A stretch of 64,000 bases of DNA from JAWLAT01 sp041395325 (GTDB taxonomy: Bacteria > Pseudomonadota > Gammaproteobacteria > Xanthomonadales > SZUA-5): assembly GCA_041395325.1 (NCBI GenBank), contig JAWLAT010000026.1:1-64000 (forward strand). The letters run 5' to 3'. Positions 8,576 through 16,806 of the stretch are shown here, one piece after another. Under the pieces are notes generated by a model, which saw only the letters and a program-made list of their open reading frames with translations, searched no databases and was not told where the DNA came from. The translations under genes and the position numbers were made by a program. Every line of letters starts with the position of its first letter. Position 1 is the stretch's first letter.

Positions 8576-8953
8576 GCCGGCGTTGTCAGGTCCCAGGGTC
8601 TGGTCCCGGCGAGCGGAACGCCCTGACACAATGGCTTGGCGACCATCACCACGACCGCCTAGATGACCGTCAGCTCGAAGTTTGTGACCAGATCCGTGCC
8701 CATGGATGCATTCAGAAGCGCACTGAATTCATGTAAATCAATAATGTGCCTATTCTCTCAAGCTTCTGCATCGGTAGGCGCTGCAGGACTTCCGTCAGGT
8801 CGAGGACAATCCTCGGGATCGATCTGCCCGGTCATGCGCGCTTGTTGCACGAAAACATGCACGAATGAGTGCGTGCTGTGCTTCGTGATTGCGTCACGGA
8901 ATATCACCAGGTTCGCGGGCAGCTGTTGTCCGCCCGCAGGCCGGATTGAGGTG

Positions 8954-9151
8954 CTACAGATACTTCTCGAAGAACGGTGTCACCTGGGCCATCGCCCAGG
9001 AAACCGGTTTCGGCCGGACGTAGATGTCGTAGTGCGACCAGCCTTCCAGCAGGACCAGCTGACGATCCTTTGAAGCTGTGGAGCGACCGTAAATCTCGTT
9101 GCCATCGCGGTAGGCGCCAAATGCGCCTGGCTTGCTGCCGATCACGGCCAT
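8954..9151 (-). pseudogene. Alpha/beta hydrolase, C-terminal fragment only
   Basis: The visible 65 residues (MAVIGSKPGAFGAYRDGNEI ... VLLEGWSHYDIYVRPK, PVSWAMAQVTPFFEKYL) match only the last quarter of an alpha/beta hydrolase. That part includes the catalytic histidine region (GWSHYDIY, equivalent to GANHMSLYD in the intact neighbour) and the final helix ending FFEKYL. No N-terminal domain or nucleophile motif exists upstream in this frame. It lies directly downstream of the intact hydrolase at 9244-10167 and looks like the remnant of a tandem duplicate or of an ancestral pair cut by deletion. Confidence 0.65.
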
Positions 9152-9243
9152 CGTTCGCAGGTCGGGTGGTGGTCATGTTTGTGCTCCAGCTTGTCTGAAT
9201 GCGGCTGGCGCAGTTGCGCGGGGGCTCTCGCGCCACGCGATGA

Positions 9244-10167
9244 CTACTTGAGCCTCGACTCGAAGAACGGCGCCAGCACCGAGACCGCTTCGTCGACGTA
9301 CTTCGGCACGTCGTACAGCGACATGTGATTGGCGCCCTCAACCACATGGAACTGCTTGTCGGCGCTGGCCGCACGCGCGTACAGGTCGTCGCTCATCCAT
9401 TTGCTGCCGGCCACGCTCCCGGCCACGATCTGCAACGGCTGGGTCAGGAAGGCCTCGGCCTTGTGGTAGGCGTCGTAGGTGATGATCTGGTCCAGGCTGC
9501 GCGCCGTCGCGTAGCCGGGCGCATTCGGGTGCTCCGCACGCGGCGTGTGGTAGTACTCCCATGCTTCGGCCAGCTCGGGATTGGGCGCGTCTTCCTTCTT
9601 CAGCGGTGCCAGCGGCATGGTCACGAAGCCAGTACCCGAAGCATCTGCGGTGCGCGCGTCTGAGCCCGCCTGGATGTACGGGATTGCGTCCGCATCCTTG
9701 ACGTTGTTCTCCCAGCCGTTGCGGAACATCTGTCCGATGTTCACCGCGCTGACGGTGCCGATGGCCTTCAGGCGGCGGTCGTTGATGGCCGCATTGGCGG
9801 TGTAGCCAGCGCCGGCGCAGATGCCCATGGCACCGATGCGTGCACCATCGATGTAGGGCAACGTCACGAGGTGATCGACGACCGCGCTCACGTCTTCGGT
9901 GCTGACGTAGGGGTTCTCGAGCTGACGCGGCTCGCCGGTGCTTTCGCCCTGGTAGGAACGATCGAATGCGACCGTGAAAAATCCGTTCTCGGCGAGCTTG
10001 CGGGCGTAGGTACCCGCGGTCTGTTCCTTCACCCCGCCGCCAGGATGGGAGACGATGACTGCGGGATAGCGCCTGGTGGCATCAAATCCATCCGGGAAGT
10101 TGATGGCTGCTGCCAGCGTGATGCCGTTGCCGTTGCGGTTCGGGATGCTGATCTTGTCGGTGTTCAT
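9244..10167 (-). CDS. Alpha/beta hydrolase, dienelactone-hydrolase-like
   Basis: 307 residues from ATG 10167, with AGGAGAG 6 bases upstream; an upstream extension of the frame is not needed. The fold motifs are the oxyanion HPGGG (41-45), the nucleophile elbow GICAGAG (115-121) with cysteine C117 instead of serine, and a histidine in EGANHMSLYD near the end. A cysteine nucleophile is typical of dienelactone hydrolases and of the YcjY-like group. No signal peptide is present. It is divergent from a LysR regulator 131 bases away, which probably controls it. The substrate is unknown. Confidence 0.8.
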   Translation of the reverse strand: MNTDKISIPNRNGNGITLAAAINFPDGFDATRRYPAVIVSHPGGGVKEQTAGTYARKLAENGFFTVAFDRSYQGESTGEPRQLENPYVSTEDVSAVVDHLVTLPYIDGARIGAMGICAGAGYTANAAINDRRLKAIGTVSAVNIGQMFRNGWENNVKDADAIPYIQAGSDARTADASGTGFVTMPLAPLKKEDAPNPELAEAWEYYHTPRAEHPNAPGYATARSLDQIITYDAYHKAEAFLTQPLQIVAGSVAGSKWMSDDLYARAASADKQFHVVEGANHMSLYDVPKYVDEAVSVLAPFFESRLK

Positions 10168-10298
10168 GAGTCTCTCCTGGTGGCTCTGTGCGTTCCGGCG
10201 CAACGCCGGCCGGGTGAGTGCCAAGGTACGCCCACAATTAGGCGTCAGGAAGACATGAATCAGCACATCAGTGGTAACTATGGATTTACAATCCTTCC

Positions 10299-11219
10299 AT
10301 GCAACCGTCCCTCCTTCCTGCCTTGGCATGGTTCGTCCACATCGTCCAACACGGCAGCTTCAGCAGGGCTGCGGAGAAGATGGGGGTATCGCGCGCGGCG
10401 CTGTCCCAGAATCTGAAAGGCTTGGAGAAGCAGCTCGGCCTGAAGCTCCTCTACCGCACGACGCGCGACATGTCGCTGACGGAGGCAGGCCAACACCTGT
10501 TCGATGCCCTGCAATCGAGCTTGGGCGACATCGAGCAGGCGCTACGCAATCTGGGCGATGCCAGTGGAGAGCCGTCGGGCCTCATCAAGGTCAATACCTC
10601 ACGCATGGCCGCCAGGGTGCTGATTGAGCCGCACCTGGCGGAGTTCTACCAACGCTATCCCAAACTGAAGATTGAGCTGTCCATGGCCGAGCCGCTGGCC
10701 AACATCATCGCCGAGGGATGTGATGCCGGCATCCGCTTGGGCCGCAGCCTGGCCGAACACGTCGTCGCTGTTCCCGTCACGCCACCCTTGTCGATGGTCG
10801 TGGCCGGATCACCGGCCTACTTCAAGGCTCACGGCAGGCCGAAAACACCCGAGGATCTGGCTTCCCACAACTGCATCAACTACCGCTACTCCGGAAGTGG
10901 CGCCCTGCATGATTGGGACTTCAGCGAACCCGGCCGCAACGGACATCACTACACGGTTGCGGTGACAGGCAATCTCACCACCAACGACGACGAAGGCATG
11001 ACACGTGCCGCGGTGGCTGGGGTGGGGCTGATCCAGCACATTGACCTGGCAATCCAGCGGCAACTGCACGAGGGCGAGCTGCTGCCCGTGCTGGAGAACT
11101 GGACGCACACCCAGGCCGGCTTTTTCCTGTACGTCCCGACACGCGACCAGATGCCGCCCAAGGTGCGCGCGTTGATGGATTTTCTGGTGGAGAAGCGAGA
11201 AGCTAGTCGGCTTCGGTAG
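10299..11219 (+). CDS. LysR-family transcriptional regulator
   Basis: 306 residues. The N-terminal helix-turn-helix (residues 1-60: FVHIVQHGSFSRAAEKMGVS, then RAALSQNLKGLEKQLGLKLL) and the effector-binding domain (about 90-295) are complete. The sequence resembles the group of LysR proteins that control short-chain reductases and hydrolases in proteobacteria. It starts at ATG 10299 and is divergent from the cysteine hydrolase, so it most likely binds the shared 131-base intergenic region and regulates that gene and itself. No Shine-Dalgarno sequence is obvious. Confidence 0.9.
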   Translation: MQPSLLPALAWFVHIVQHGSFSRAAEKMGVSRAALSQNLKGLEKQLGLKLLYRTTRDMSLTEAGQHLFDALQSSLGDIEQALRNLGDASGEPSGLIKVNTSRMAARVLIEPHLAEFYQRYPKLKIELSMAEPLANIIAEGCDAGIRLGRSLAEHVVAVPVTPPLSMVVAGSPAYFKAHGRPKTPEDLASHNCINYRYSGSGALHDWDFSEPGRNGHHYTVAVTGNLTTNDDEGMTRAAVAGVGLIQHIDLAIQRQLHEGELLPVLENWTHTQAGFFLYVPTRDQMPPKVRALMDFLVEKREASRLR

Positions 11220-11229
11220 CTACGTGACC

Positions 11230-12498
11230 TCAGACTGCAGCGCTAACGCGTCCTATCTGGGCGGCGATTATGGCGCAGGCGCGTTCCAGTCGCTGGCGAT
11301 CGCCACCCTGGTCGACCAGGGCCGTGCATGCTGCCTGCATGGCTTGAGCCATCCGCTCGGCCAGCTGCGCAACCCTGCGGCGTACGTAGACCGGACCGTA
11401 GCCGGTCTCGCGGGCAAACAGCGTCCAATCCTCTGCGCTCACGCTGTCGATACGCGTAGCCTGCCCAATGCGCAGGGCCGGGGTGCGCTCGACCAGGGAT
11501 TCGGGGAGGACCAGCGTGGGCACCAGGTCATAGAACGGGGCCAGCGACCACCGACCAGAGGCGTCGCAAAGCAAAGCGAGGTTCTTGGCGTGGGCGTCGG
11601 CGTTGCCGATGAGCACGGTCACGATGACCCAGTCGAGGAAGGCGCTCACGGCTTGCGGGCCCAGTCGGCGGCCGGTGCGGATGAGCTGGGCGCACTGGGC
11701 CAGGCTCGGACCACCCTGGGACTGGTACTTGAGCTCGCCGGGATAGCCCAGGGCCTGGCAGAAGTCCTCCTGGTGCAGACGCTGTGGCTGGCCGTCGTTG
11801 GCTGACGGCACGCGGTCGTAGCGGGTCAACAGCAACGCGCGGCGATTCATCACCTCGATCAGCGCAAAATCGGGCACGGGCAGACCGACGTGGCGGGCCA
11901 GAGACAGGCCCAGGGCTTCGAGGTCGCGCAAGCCCGGGAAGCGCTGGCTGTCCGGTTTGATCAGGTGCGTGGTCGGCTCGCCACGGGCGGGCAACCTGAG
12001 CCGACCATCGGCCATGCGCACGACCGCCAGCTTGTCCTGCGCACCGGCCAGCGATAGCCGATGCGGTCCGCCCAAGGCACCCCAGTCGCCCTCTCCCAGG
12101 GCGCCATCCGCCGCGCCAATCAAGGCTTCGAGCTCGATCGGGTCTGCCTGGGCTGGCGCCGGGGCGGCACCATCGGGAAGCACCGCCACGGCACCGGCAC
12201 ACTCACCGCCGATCGCCGCCAACAGCGCCAGATCATCGCGCTGCGGCAAGCGCAGTCGCTGGACGATGGCGTCGCGTACCAACCCCTCCGGCAGCAGATT
12301 GCAGAACCAGTTGCGTACGACCGCCCCTTCGAAGCGATCCGAACGCAGCGGCAGCGAGCAGGACAGCGGTACCGCCGATGGCGCGTCCACGTAGGCAGCG
12401 TCGTACCGAAAGCGCCAGTCTTCAGGCGCGTCCAGCCCGTCCTCGCGCCACAGCGTGCCGGCCGGGCGGTCGAAAAGGGAGACCTTGAGCGGGCTCAT
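11230..12498 (-). CDS. hipA: HipA-family Ser/Thr kinase toxin
   Basis: 422 residues. An N-terminal HipA_N domain (residues 1-110; SCSLPLRSDRFEGAVVRNWF) precedes the kinase core: SLAGAQDK (149-156, the ejectable P-loop), the lysine in HLIKP (181), LTRYDR (225-229), the catalytic GNADAHAKN (298-306) and the metal-binding D324 in APFYDL. HipA kinases phosphorylate aminoacyl-tRNA synthetases, in E. coli GltX, and cause persistence. All catalytic residues are present. The start overlaps the hipB stop as ATGA, so the two are translationally coupled. Confidence 0.92.
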   Translation of the reverse strand: MSPLKVSLFDRPAGTLWREDGLDAPEDWRFRYDAAYVDAPSAVPLSCSLPLRSDRFEGAVVRNWFCNLLPEGLVRDAIVQRLRLPQRDDLALLAAIGGECAGAVAVLPDGAAPAPAQADPIELEALIGAADGALGEGDWGALGGPHRLSLAGAQDKLAVVRMADGRLRLPARGEPTTHLIKPDSQRFPGLRDLEALGLSLARHVGLPVPDFALIEVMNRRALLLTRYDRVPSANDGQPQRLHQEDFCQALGYPGELKYQSQGGPSLAQCAQLIRTGRRLGPQAVSAFLDWVIVTVLIGNADAHAKNLALLCDASGRWSLAPFYDLVPTLVLPESLVERTPALRIGQATRIDSVSAEDWTLFARETGYGPVYVRRRVAQLAERMAQAMQAACTALVDQGGDRQRLERACAIIAAQIGRVSAAV

Positions 12499-12752
12499 GG
12501 CACGGTGTCGTCGACGGCGGCCAGGCGCAGCCCCAGCACCGCGAGCACGGCGACCACCTTGTGCAAGGACACGGTCGGCTTGCCACGCTCCAACTCGCCG
12601 ATGAAGCGTAAGCCGGTTCCCGACAACCCCGCCAGGTCTCCTTGAGTCAGTCCATGACGGCGACGTGCCGCTCGGACCGCCTCGGCAAGCGCCTGAATGT
12701 CAGGCAGAGTGGTGTGCTGCGGTGATCCCGATCGGGAACGTTTGGCGTCCAT
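12495..12752 (-). CDS. hipB: HipB-family antitoxin (XRE HTH)
   Basis: 85 residues from ATG 12752. An XRE helix-turn-helix (residues about 20-75: VRAARRRHGLTQGDLAGLSG, then ELERGKPTVSLHKVVAVLAV) matches HipB antitoxins, which neutralise HipA and repress the operon. One copy of the operator palindrome (12726-12737) lies inside the first codons, so a later start such as a codon near residue 10-16 is possible. Three further palindromes lie upstream. The overlap with hipA by four bases completes the usual operon. Confidence 0.88.
   Translation of the reverse strand: MDAKRSRSGSPQHTTLPDIQALAEAVRAARRRHGLTQGDLAGLSGTGLRFIGELERGKPTVSLHKVVAVLAVLGLRLAAVDDTVP
12726..12737. promoter_or_regulatory. hipBA operator copy 1
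   Basis: Perfect palindrome TCCCGATCGGGA, within the first codons of hipB as annotated. It is one of four related sites spaced about 49, 50 and 63 bases centre to centre. Confidence 0.7.
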
Positions 12753-12774
12753 GGCGGGAGCATAGCGTCAAAAG

Positions 12775-12786
12775 TCCCGATCGGGA
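12775..12786. promoter_or_regulatory. hipBA operator copy 2
   Basis: A second perfect TCCCGATCGGGA palindrome, 23 bases upstream of the hipB start, in the position expected for the hipB promoter. Confidence 0.75.
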
Positions 12787-12824
12787 ATATTCGTGAGACG
12801 AGTCGGGTGATTTGCGGACGAAGT

Positions 12825-12836
12825 TACCGATCGGGA
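12825..12836. promoter_or_regulatory. hipBA operator copy 3
   Basis: TACCGATCGGGA, one mismatch from the perfect palindrome, 50 bases from copy 2. Confidence 0.6.
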
Positions 12837-12886
12837 AGATTCAGAGCGCGCAGGCGCCCGGGACAGCAAGCCTTCGGCAAGGTGAC

Positions 12887-12900
12887 AAACCGATCGGTTT
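12887..12900. promoter_or_regulatory. Candidate hipBA operator copy 4
   Basis: AAACCGATCGGTTT, a perfect 14-base palindrome sharing the CCGATCGG core with copies 1-3. It lies 58 bases upstream of the divergent DUF2185 gene, so HipB may also control that gene. Confidence 0.5.
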
Positions 12901-12958
12901 TCCGCCGGCAGCTGTCAGGATCTTTCATCACCGCGACGTCCCGCCTATGGTTCACGCC

Positions 12959-13291
12959 ATGAGCAGCAAGCCCTTTCGACTTCAACCCGAGCAACTGCGG
13001 CCGATCGTGGTGGGCTACGGTGGCGGGATCGCGACCGATCGCATCATGAAGGACGGCGCCCGTATCGGTTACTGCTATCGCGAGCACCCGGATTCGGCCG
13101 TGGACAGCGGCTGGCGTTTCTTCGCCGGCGACGAATCACAGGCCTACGTCGACGACCCAACGCACCTGGCCTACTACGACCTCAACACCATCGCCAACTA
13201 TGATCCGGATATCGTCACGGTCATCGAGTCTGGGGTGGGCGAAGCCTTTGAACGGGATGCGTCCGGCCAGTGGGTGGCGATCAAAGACTGA
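12959..13291 (+). CDS. DUF2185 family protein (immunity-protein-like)
   Basis: 110 residues from ATG 12959; the frame is open back to 12812 but the upstream part has no family similarity. The conserved DUF2185 block is clear: GYGGGIATDRIMKDG, GYCYREHPDSAVDSGWRFF, AGDESQAYVDDP and LNTIANYDPDIV. The family is soluble, mostly uncharacterised, and related to immunity proteins in polymorphic-toxin loci. It is divergent from hipBA, with the GATCGG operators between them. I see no cognate secreted toxin in the window. Confidence 0.8.
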   Translation: MSSKPFRLQPEQLRPIVVGYGGGIATDRIMKDGARIGYCYREHPDSAVDSGWRFFAGDESQAYVDDPTHLAYYDLNTIANYDPDIVTVIESGVGEAFERDASGQWVAIKD

Positions 13292-13371
13292 GACCGGCGC
13301 TTGGAATTCTCCGCTGTCTGGGCAGCGTCGCTGAGATGGTCGCGGCGGACTGAACTGAAGGAGTCTCCATT

Positions 13372-13770
13372 CTGAACCATCCCTTGCTCTACCCGATGCT
13401 GGCCCATGTGGCGCTCACGGCAATGCTCTACGTGTTGCTGACCATCGCCCGCGCGCCGGCCGTCTGGGGGCTGTGGCGGCGGGCTGACGGCAGCAATCCC
13501 TGGGCGCAGGTCGAGCCACGAATCAGCGCCAATCTGTCCAATCAGTTCGAATGGCCGCTGTTCTTCCATGTGGCTTGTCTGCTTTGGCTCGGCTTGCACG
13601 CGGGCGAATTGGTGATGGCACTGGCCTGGCTCTTTGTCGCCGGGCGAATTGCCCACAGCGCCGTGCAGATCCTGACCACCAACGTGCGCCTGCGCGGACT
13701 GGTGTTCACGATCAACTTTGTGGCCGTGCTGGGCCTGTGGGGGTGCCTGCTGCTCCCCTCAGCGGCCTGA
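13372..13770 (+). CDS. MAPEG-family membrane protein
   Basis: About 132 residues with four hydrophobic segments (LAHVALTAMLYVLLTIARA, a central pair, and FTINFVAVLGLWGCLLLPSA). The motif FEWPLFFHVACLL and the surrounding pattern fit the MAPEG superfamily of small membrane proteins (glutathione-linked enzymes and relatives). There is no ATG: the best ribosome binding site AAGGAG (13358-13363) points to ATT 13369 or CTG 13372, giving a product beginning xNHPLLYPML; TTG 13384 is the next option. The start is therefore uncertain. Confidence 0.75.
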   Translation: MNHPLLYPMLAHVALTAMLYVLLTIARAPAVWGLWRRADGSNPWAQVEPRISANLSNQFEWPLFFHVACLLWLGLHAGELVMALAWLFVAGRIAHSAVQILTTNVRLRGLVFTINFVAVLGLWGCLLLPSAA

Positions 13771-14196
13771 TACCCGAGTCCGTCGAGGCGGCGTCTGATC
13801 GCTGAGGTCCTCTGCGACGACTACCGGATGGAGGACGTCAACTGTTCCACTAAGCCGACCGGTTTGATCATCGTAGGCGCGCACACGGTAGTGGTTGCGG
13901 TCGCCCAGCCCGGCGCAATAGCCGTGCACCAGTCGCCCACGCTCATCGACTTCCCGGACGGGCTCGACGTGCGGGGTGGGATCATTGCCCTGCAAGGCAA
14001 CTCGGGTCAGATGCAGATGACGCAGGTCGCCGGCGCCCTTGATGCGATAGAACTCCAGCACCAGCGCCGCGTGGCTGGCCGGACAGTGAGACGCACCTGT
14101 GTAGAGCTGCTCGCCGTCGAACTGCAGTTCCAGTGGTGTTTCGGTCAGCAGTGGCGAACCGATCAGCATCAACGCCAGTCCTGCGAGATGAAGCAT
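13759..14196 (-). CDS. Small secreted hypothetical protein
   Basis: 145 residues with an N-terminal hydrophobic signal (MLHLAGLALMLIGSPLL). The mature part has two cysteines in its first half (SHCPASHAAL, GYCAGLGDRN) and beta-rich segments such as HYRVRAYDDQTGRL. I do not recognise the family. The gene is the last of a run of minus-strand genes and starts 28 bases after the previous stop. Its 3' end overlaps the convergent MAPEG gene by 12 bases. Confidence 0.55.
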   Translation of the reverse strand: MLHLAGLALMLIGSPLLTETPLELQFDGEQLYTGASHCPASHAALVLEFYRIKGAGDLRHLHLTRVALQGNDPTPHVEPVREVDERGRLVHGYCAGLGDRNHYRVRAYDDQTGRLSGTVDVLHPVVVAEDLSDQTPPRRTRVSGR

Positions 14197-14224
14197 GTCG
14201 TACTCCTGGTCGACTGTGGATTCA

Positions 14225-16006
14225 TCAGGGTGTGCAGCTGAGGCCAGCCGGCAGTGTCAAACGCGTCAACGCCATGCTGCCTTGCCCGTAGCCGTCCGGC
14301 AGATCGAACTCCAGCAGACCGCTGTCGCAACCGCTGTAGGTGATCGTCAGCGTGCCGAAGGGTGGATTGCTGACCTGGGTGGGATCGAAGTTGGGAATGA
14401 AGCGGCCACCTGCGGTCCTGGTCAGCGGAACAACGGCCACGCCACCCTGATAGACCCCCACGCCGCCGAACCAGGCCTGCTCGCCGCTGGGGGAGAAGGT
14501 GAACCACCAGGCCAGGAAACGCTGATCCGGCAGGACTTCCACGAACAATCCGTGTCCGGCCTGTGCCGGGTCGAACCAGGCCCCGGTGATCGCCGGCTGG
14601 ATGCCGAAGCTGCTGCCGGGCAGGCGATAGATGGCGACGACGTCGCTGTCGTCCGACAGGCTCAGGAACAACGGCAACTCGCCGCGTTCGTTGAAGCGTG
14701 GCCCGACCGACCAATTGCGAACCTGCAAGCCGTCGACCATCGTGTTGCCGTTGAGGAACTCGCGCAGACCGGTTTGGCGGTCGTAGTAGAACCAGCCACG
14801 CACGGAACTGGCACTGCCAATTCGATAGCGCGCCTCGAACAGAACGCGACCGCCGCGACCGATTGTGGCGAACGTGGTGAAGTCCGGCAGATTGGTGAAC
14901 ACCGCCCCCGGGACGAGCGCAGGCTGGCCTTCGCGAGCGACCTCGACCACCCCGAACTCGTCGAACAGGTAGATGCCGGAGTCGTCACTGGAGCCATTCG
15001 GCGTCCCCGTCAGCTCGATGGTTGCCACCATTCGATTGTCAGGCGCCACATCCAGCGCGCGGACGTTGAAGATCTGGCCCTGCCCCTGCGGCACTGACTG
15101 ACCGCGGTGTAGCCGTTCGGTGACGCTGGGGCCAGTTCCAGTATGCGCAGTGACCACATCGGTGCTGGAATCGAACACATTCAGCACCGGACCCTGCGCC
15201 GCGTAGACGTCGTCATTGCGATCGGCGGCGCTGCGGGCCACGCTGCCCGATCCCACCAGGTACCAGAACTGGGTCGACACGCCGCTTTCCCGCCCGCTGG
15301 CGTAGAGCACGCCAGCGCCGTCGCTGAGCAACTCGCCATTGAGACTGGACAGACTGCCGGACTGATTGCTGATCGCTGACCCGAGGCTCGCCAGCGTGCG
15401 GACCTGATTCTGGCGATCCACAGCGAACACGGCATTGCGCACACAGCTACTGCCCTGTTGCAGCGCCGGCGCGATGCGCAACTCACCGTTGTCCTCGATG
15501 TGGACATCGTTGTGGGACAGTGCGGAATTGCAGACCGCCGCGAGTCCCGGACCCAGTGCGGTTTCACCGCGAATCACCTCTTCCACCCGCCCATCCGGAT
15601 GGGCACGGTAGACGCCACGACTGCCGAATTGGGTGACGTTTTCGAGGCGTGCGTAGGCGGTGATGCTGCCGGTGTCGTCGATGCGCCAGCGGTCGAAGAT
15701 CGAGTAGCGTGCGTTGCCAGCCGGCACCGACTGCTCCTCGCACAGCGGCATGGTCAACTGGTTCTGGGCGTTGCCCTGCAAGGTGAACAGGCAATCGTCC
15801 AGCGCCTGTTGTTCGGTGCGCGATGCGAACGCCACGTGACCGGCCTCGCTGATGACCGGTTGCTGCACCATCCACAGGGCCAGCGTGCGGCTGCTGCCCG
15901 GCACTGGATCACCATCACGGGCCTTGATCTCGAACTGGCCAAAGCCTTGTGCCAATCCGACGGCGGGCAGCAGCCCGAGTGCAGCGAACAGAGTCAGCGG
16001 TTTCAT
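14225..16006 (-). CDS. Secreted protein with GAWFDPAQAGHG C-terminal domain
   Basis: 593 residues from ATG 16006; the frame is open upstream over the preceding gene, but only this start gives a signal peptide (MKPLTLFAALGLLPAVGLAQ). About residues 25-460 carry repeated beta strands of beta-propeller style (SEAGHVAFASR, GAGVLYASGRESGV, GRVLFEARYRIG). The last 130 residues begin GAWFDPAQAGHGLFVEVLPD and form a domain that recurs at the ends of exported proteins of Xanthomonadales. Its ATG overlaps the stop of the PEGA gene by four bases (ATGA). It is probably a surface or extracellular product of the kinase/sigma operon; function unknown. Confidence 0.75.
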   Translation of the reverse strand: MKPLTLFAALGLLPAVGLAQGFGQFEIKARDGDPVPGSSRTLALWMVQQPVISEAGHVAFASRTEQQALDDCLFTLQGNAQNQLTMPLCEEQSVPAGNARYSIFDRWRIDDTGSITAYARLENVTQFGSRGVYRAHPDGRVEEVIRGETALGPGLAAVCNSALSHNDVHIEDNGELRIAPALQQGSSCVRNAVFAVDRQNQVRTLASLGSAISNQSGSLSSLNGELLSDGAGVLYASGRESGVSTQFWYLVGSGSVARSAADRNDDVYAAQGPVLNVFDSSTDVVTAHTGTGPSVTERLHRGQSVPQGQGQIFNVRALDVAPDNRMVATIELTGTPNGSSDDSGIYLFDEFGVVEVAREGQPALVPGAVFTNLPDFTTFATIGRGGRVLFEARYRIGSASSVRGWFYYDRQTGLREFLNGNTMVDGLQVRNWSVGPRFNERGELPLFLSLSDDSDVVAIYRLPGSSFGIQPAITGAWFDPAQAGHGLFVEVLPDQRFLAWWFTFSPSGEQAWFGGVGVYQGGVAVVPLTRTAGGRFIPNFDPTQVSNPPFGTLTITYSGCDSGLLEFDLPDGYGQGSMALTRLTLPAGLSCTP

Positions 16007-16806
16007 GGTTGCAATCGCGCCTTGATGGACAAACCGGGAGTGACCTCGACCTTTTTCTCCCAGGGTGGGAGGCCGCCGAGGGAGATGCGGATCAGACGAA
16101 CGCCGGGGCTCAGCGCGAAGTCGCCGTCGGTGTTGCCGATGAACAGGCCATCGACTTCGATGTCGGCACCGCTGGGCTGACTCTCGATGCGCACGTTGAT
16201 CCTGGCCGCCGCACTCGCGCCGACCTGGCCACCGAAGGGTGCGTCGCGCAATCCAGCCACGACGTCGATCGCGGCCTGTTCGGCCAGACGGTCGTAGGGC
16301 GTTGTCGTATGGGTCTGTACCGAAGCCGTCTCGCGGGCGACCCACTGGCTGCGACTGCGGTTGGAATAGACGATCTTGCCGCTGGCCGTTTCAAACACGC
16401 GAATGCTGATCGACAGCTTCCAGACCGTGTTGCGCCCCGACACGCCGTAGGCGGCGTTGTTGAGCGTGGTCTGTTCGCGCTCGACCGAAATCACCCGGCC
16501 GGTGAGCAGATGACTGGCCCCCAGCAATTGACCGATGCGCGGCGCACTGGCGGCATCGACATAGCCCGAGGCACCAAAGTTGAGCTCGTTGCGGATGCTG
16601 GCCAGCTTCTCGCGCTCGATCACCTCGAAGCGACCGAGGTTGACCAGTTCATCGACCACATAGTCGGCCAGCTGCGCACCGGGCAGGTCACCGGCGTACT
16701 GGTGGGCGTCGAAGTCCACCACGGCGATGCGTGGCGTGGCCGCCTGCAAGGCCGTGCCCATCCACAGACCCAACAGCAGCATCAGCAACTCAGCGGACCT
16801 TGACAT
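16003..16806 (-). CDS. CsgG-like secreted protein with C-terminal PEGA domain
   Basis: 267 residues from ATG 16806 with a signal peptide (SAELLMLLLGLWMGTALQAA). Residues about 25-185 form a CsgG/TolB-N-like alpha-beta domain (RIAVVDFDAHQYAG, LGRFEVIEREKLASIRNEL, LLGASHLLTGRVISVE). Residues about 190-267 form a PEGA domain (VRIESQPSGADIEVDGLFIG, then an ending PPWEKKVEVTPG), which typically binds other envelope components. No lipobox cysteine is visible. It overlaps the upstream CsgG-like gene by 17 bases and the downstream gene by four, so translation is coupled. Confidence 0.8.
   Translation of the reverse strand: MSRSAELLMLLLGLWMGTALQAATPRIAVVDFDAHQYAGDLPGAQLADYVVDELVNLGRFEVIEREKLASIRNELNFGASGYVDAASAPRIGQLLGASHLLTGRVISVEREQTTLNNAAYGVSGRNTVWKLSISIRVFETASGKIVYSNRSRSQWVARETASVQTHTTTPYDRLAEQAAIDVVAGLRDAPFGGQVGASAAARINVRIESQPSGADIEVDGLFIGNTDGDFALSPGVRLIRISLGGLPPWEKKVEVTPGLSIKARLQP

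Larger units (their letters stand above)
8164..8953. other. Gene-poor gap of about 790 bases
   Basis: I find no convincing gene here. The frames that stay open are GC-rich shadows with no recognisable protein. The gap holds two GC-rich hairpin repeats (8213-8260 and 8511-8575) in inverted orientation, about 250 bases apart, and then an AT-richer stretch around 8720-8760. It separates the Phd-PIN locus from a broken hydrolase gene and probably marks a junction in the accessory region. Confidence 0.5.

Noticed and set aside
8235..9073. Several open frames in the gap before the hydrolase
   Set aside because: They cross the hairpin repeats and show no protein-like composition or family similarity.
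11224..11805. Plus-strand frame within hipA
   Set aside because: Shadow of hipA, which has the complete kinase pattern.
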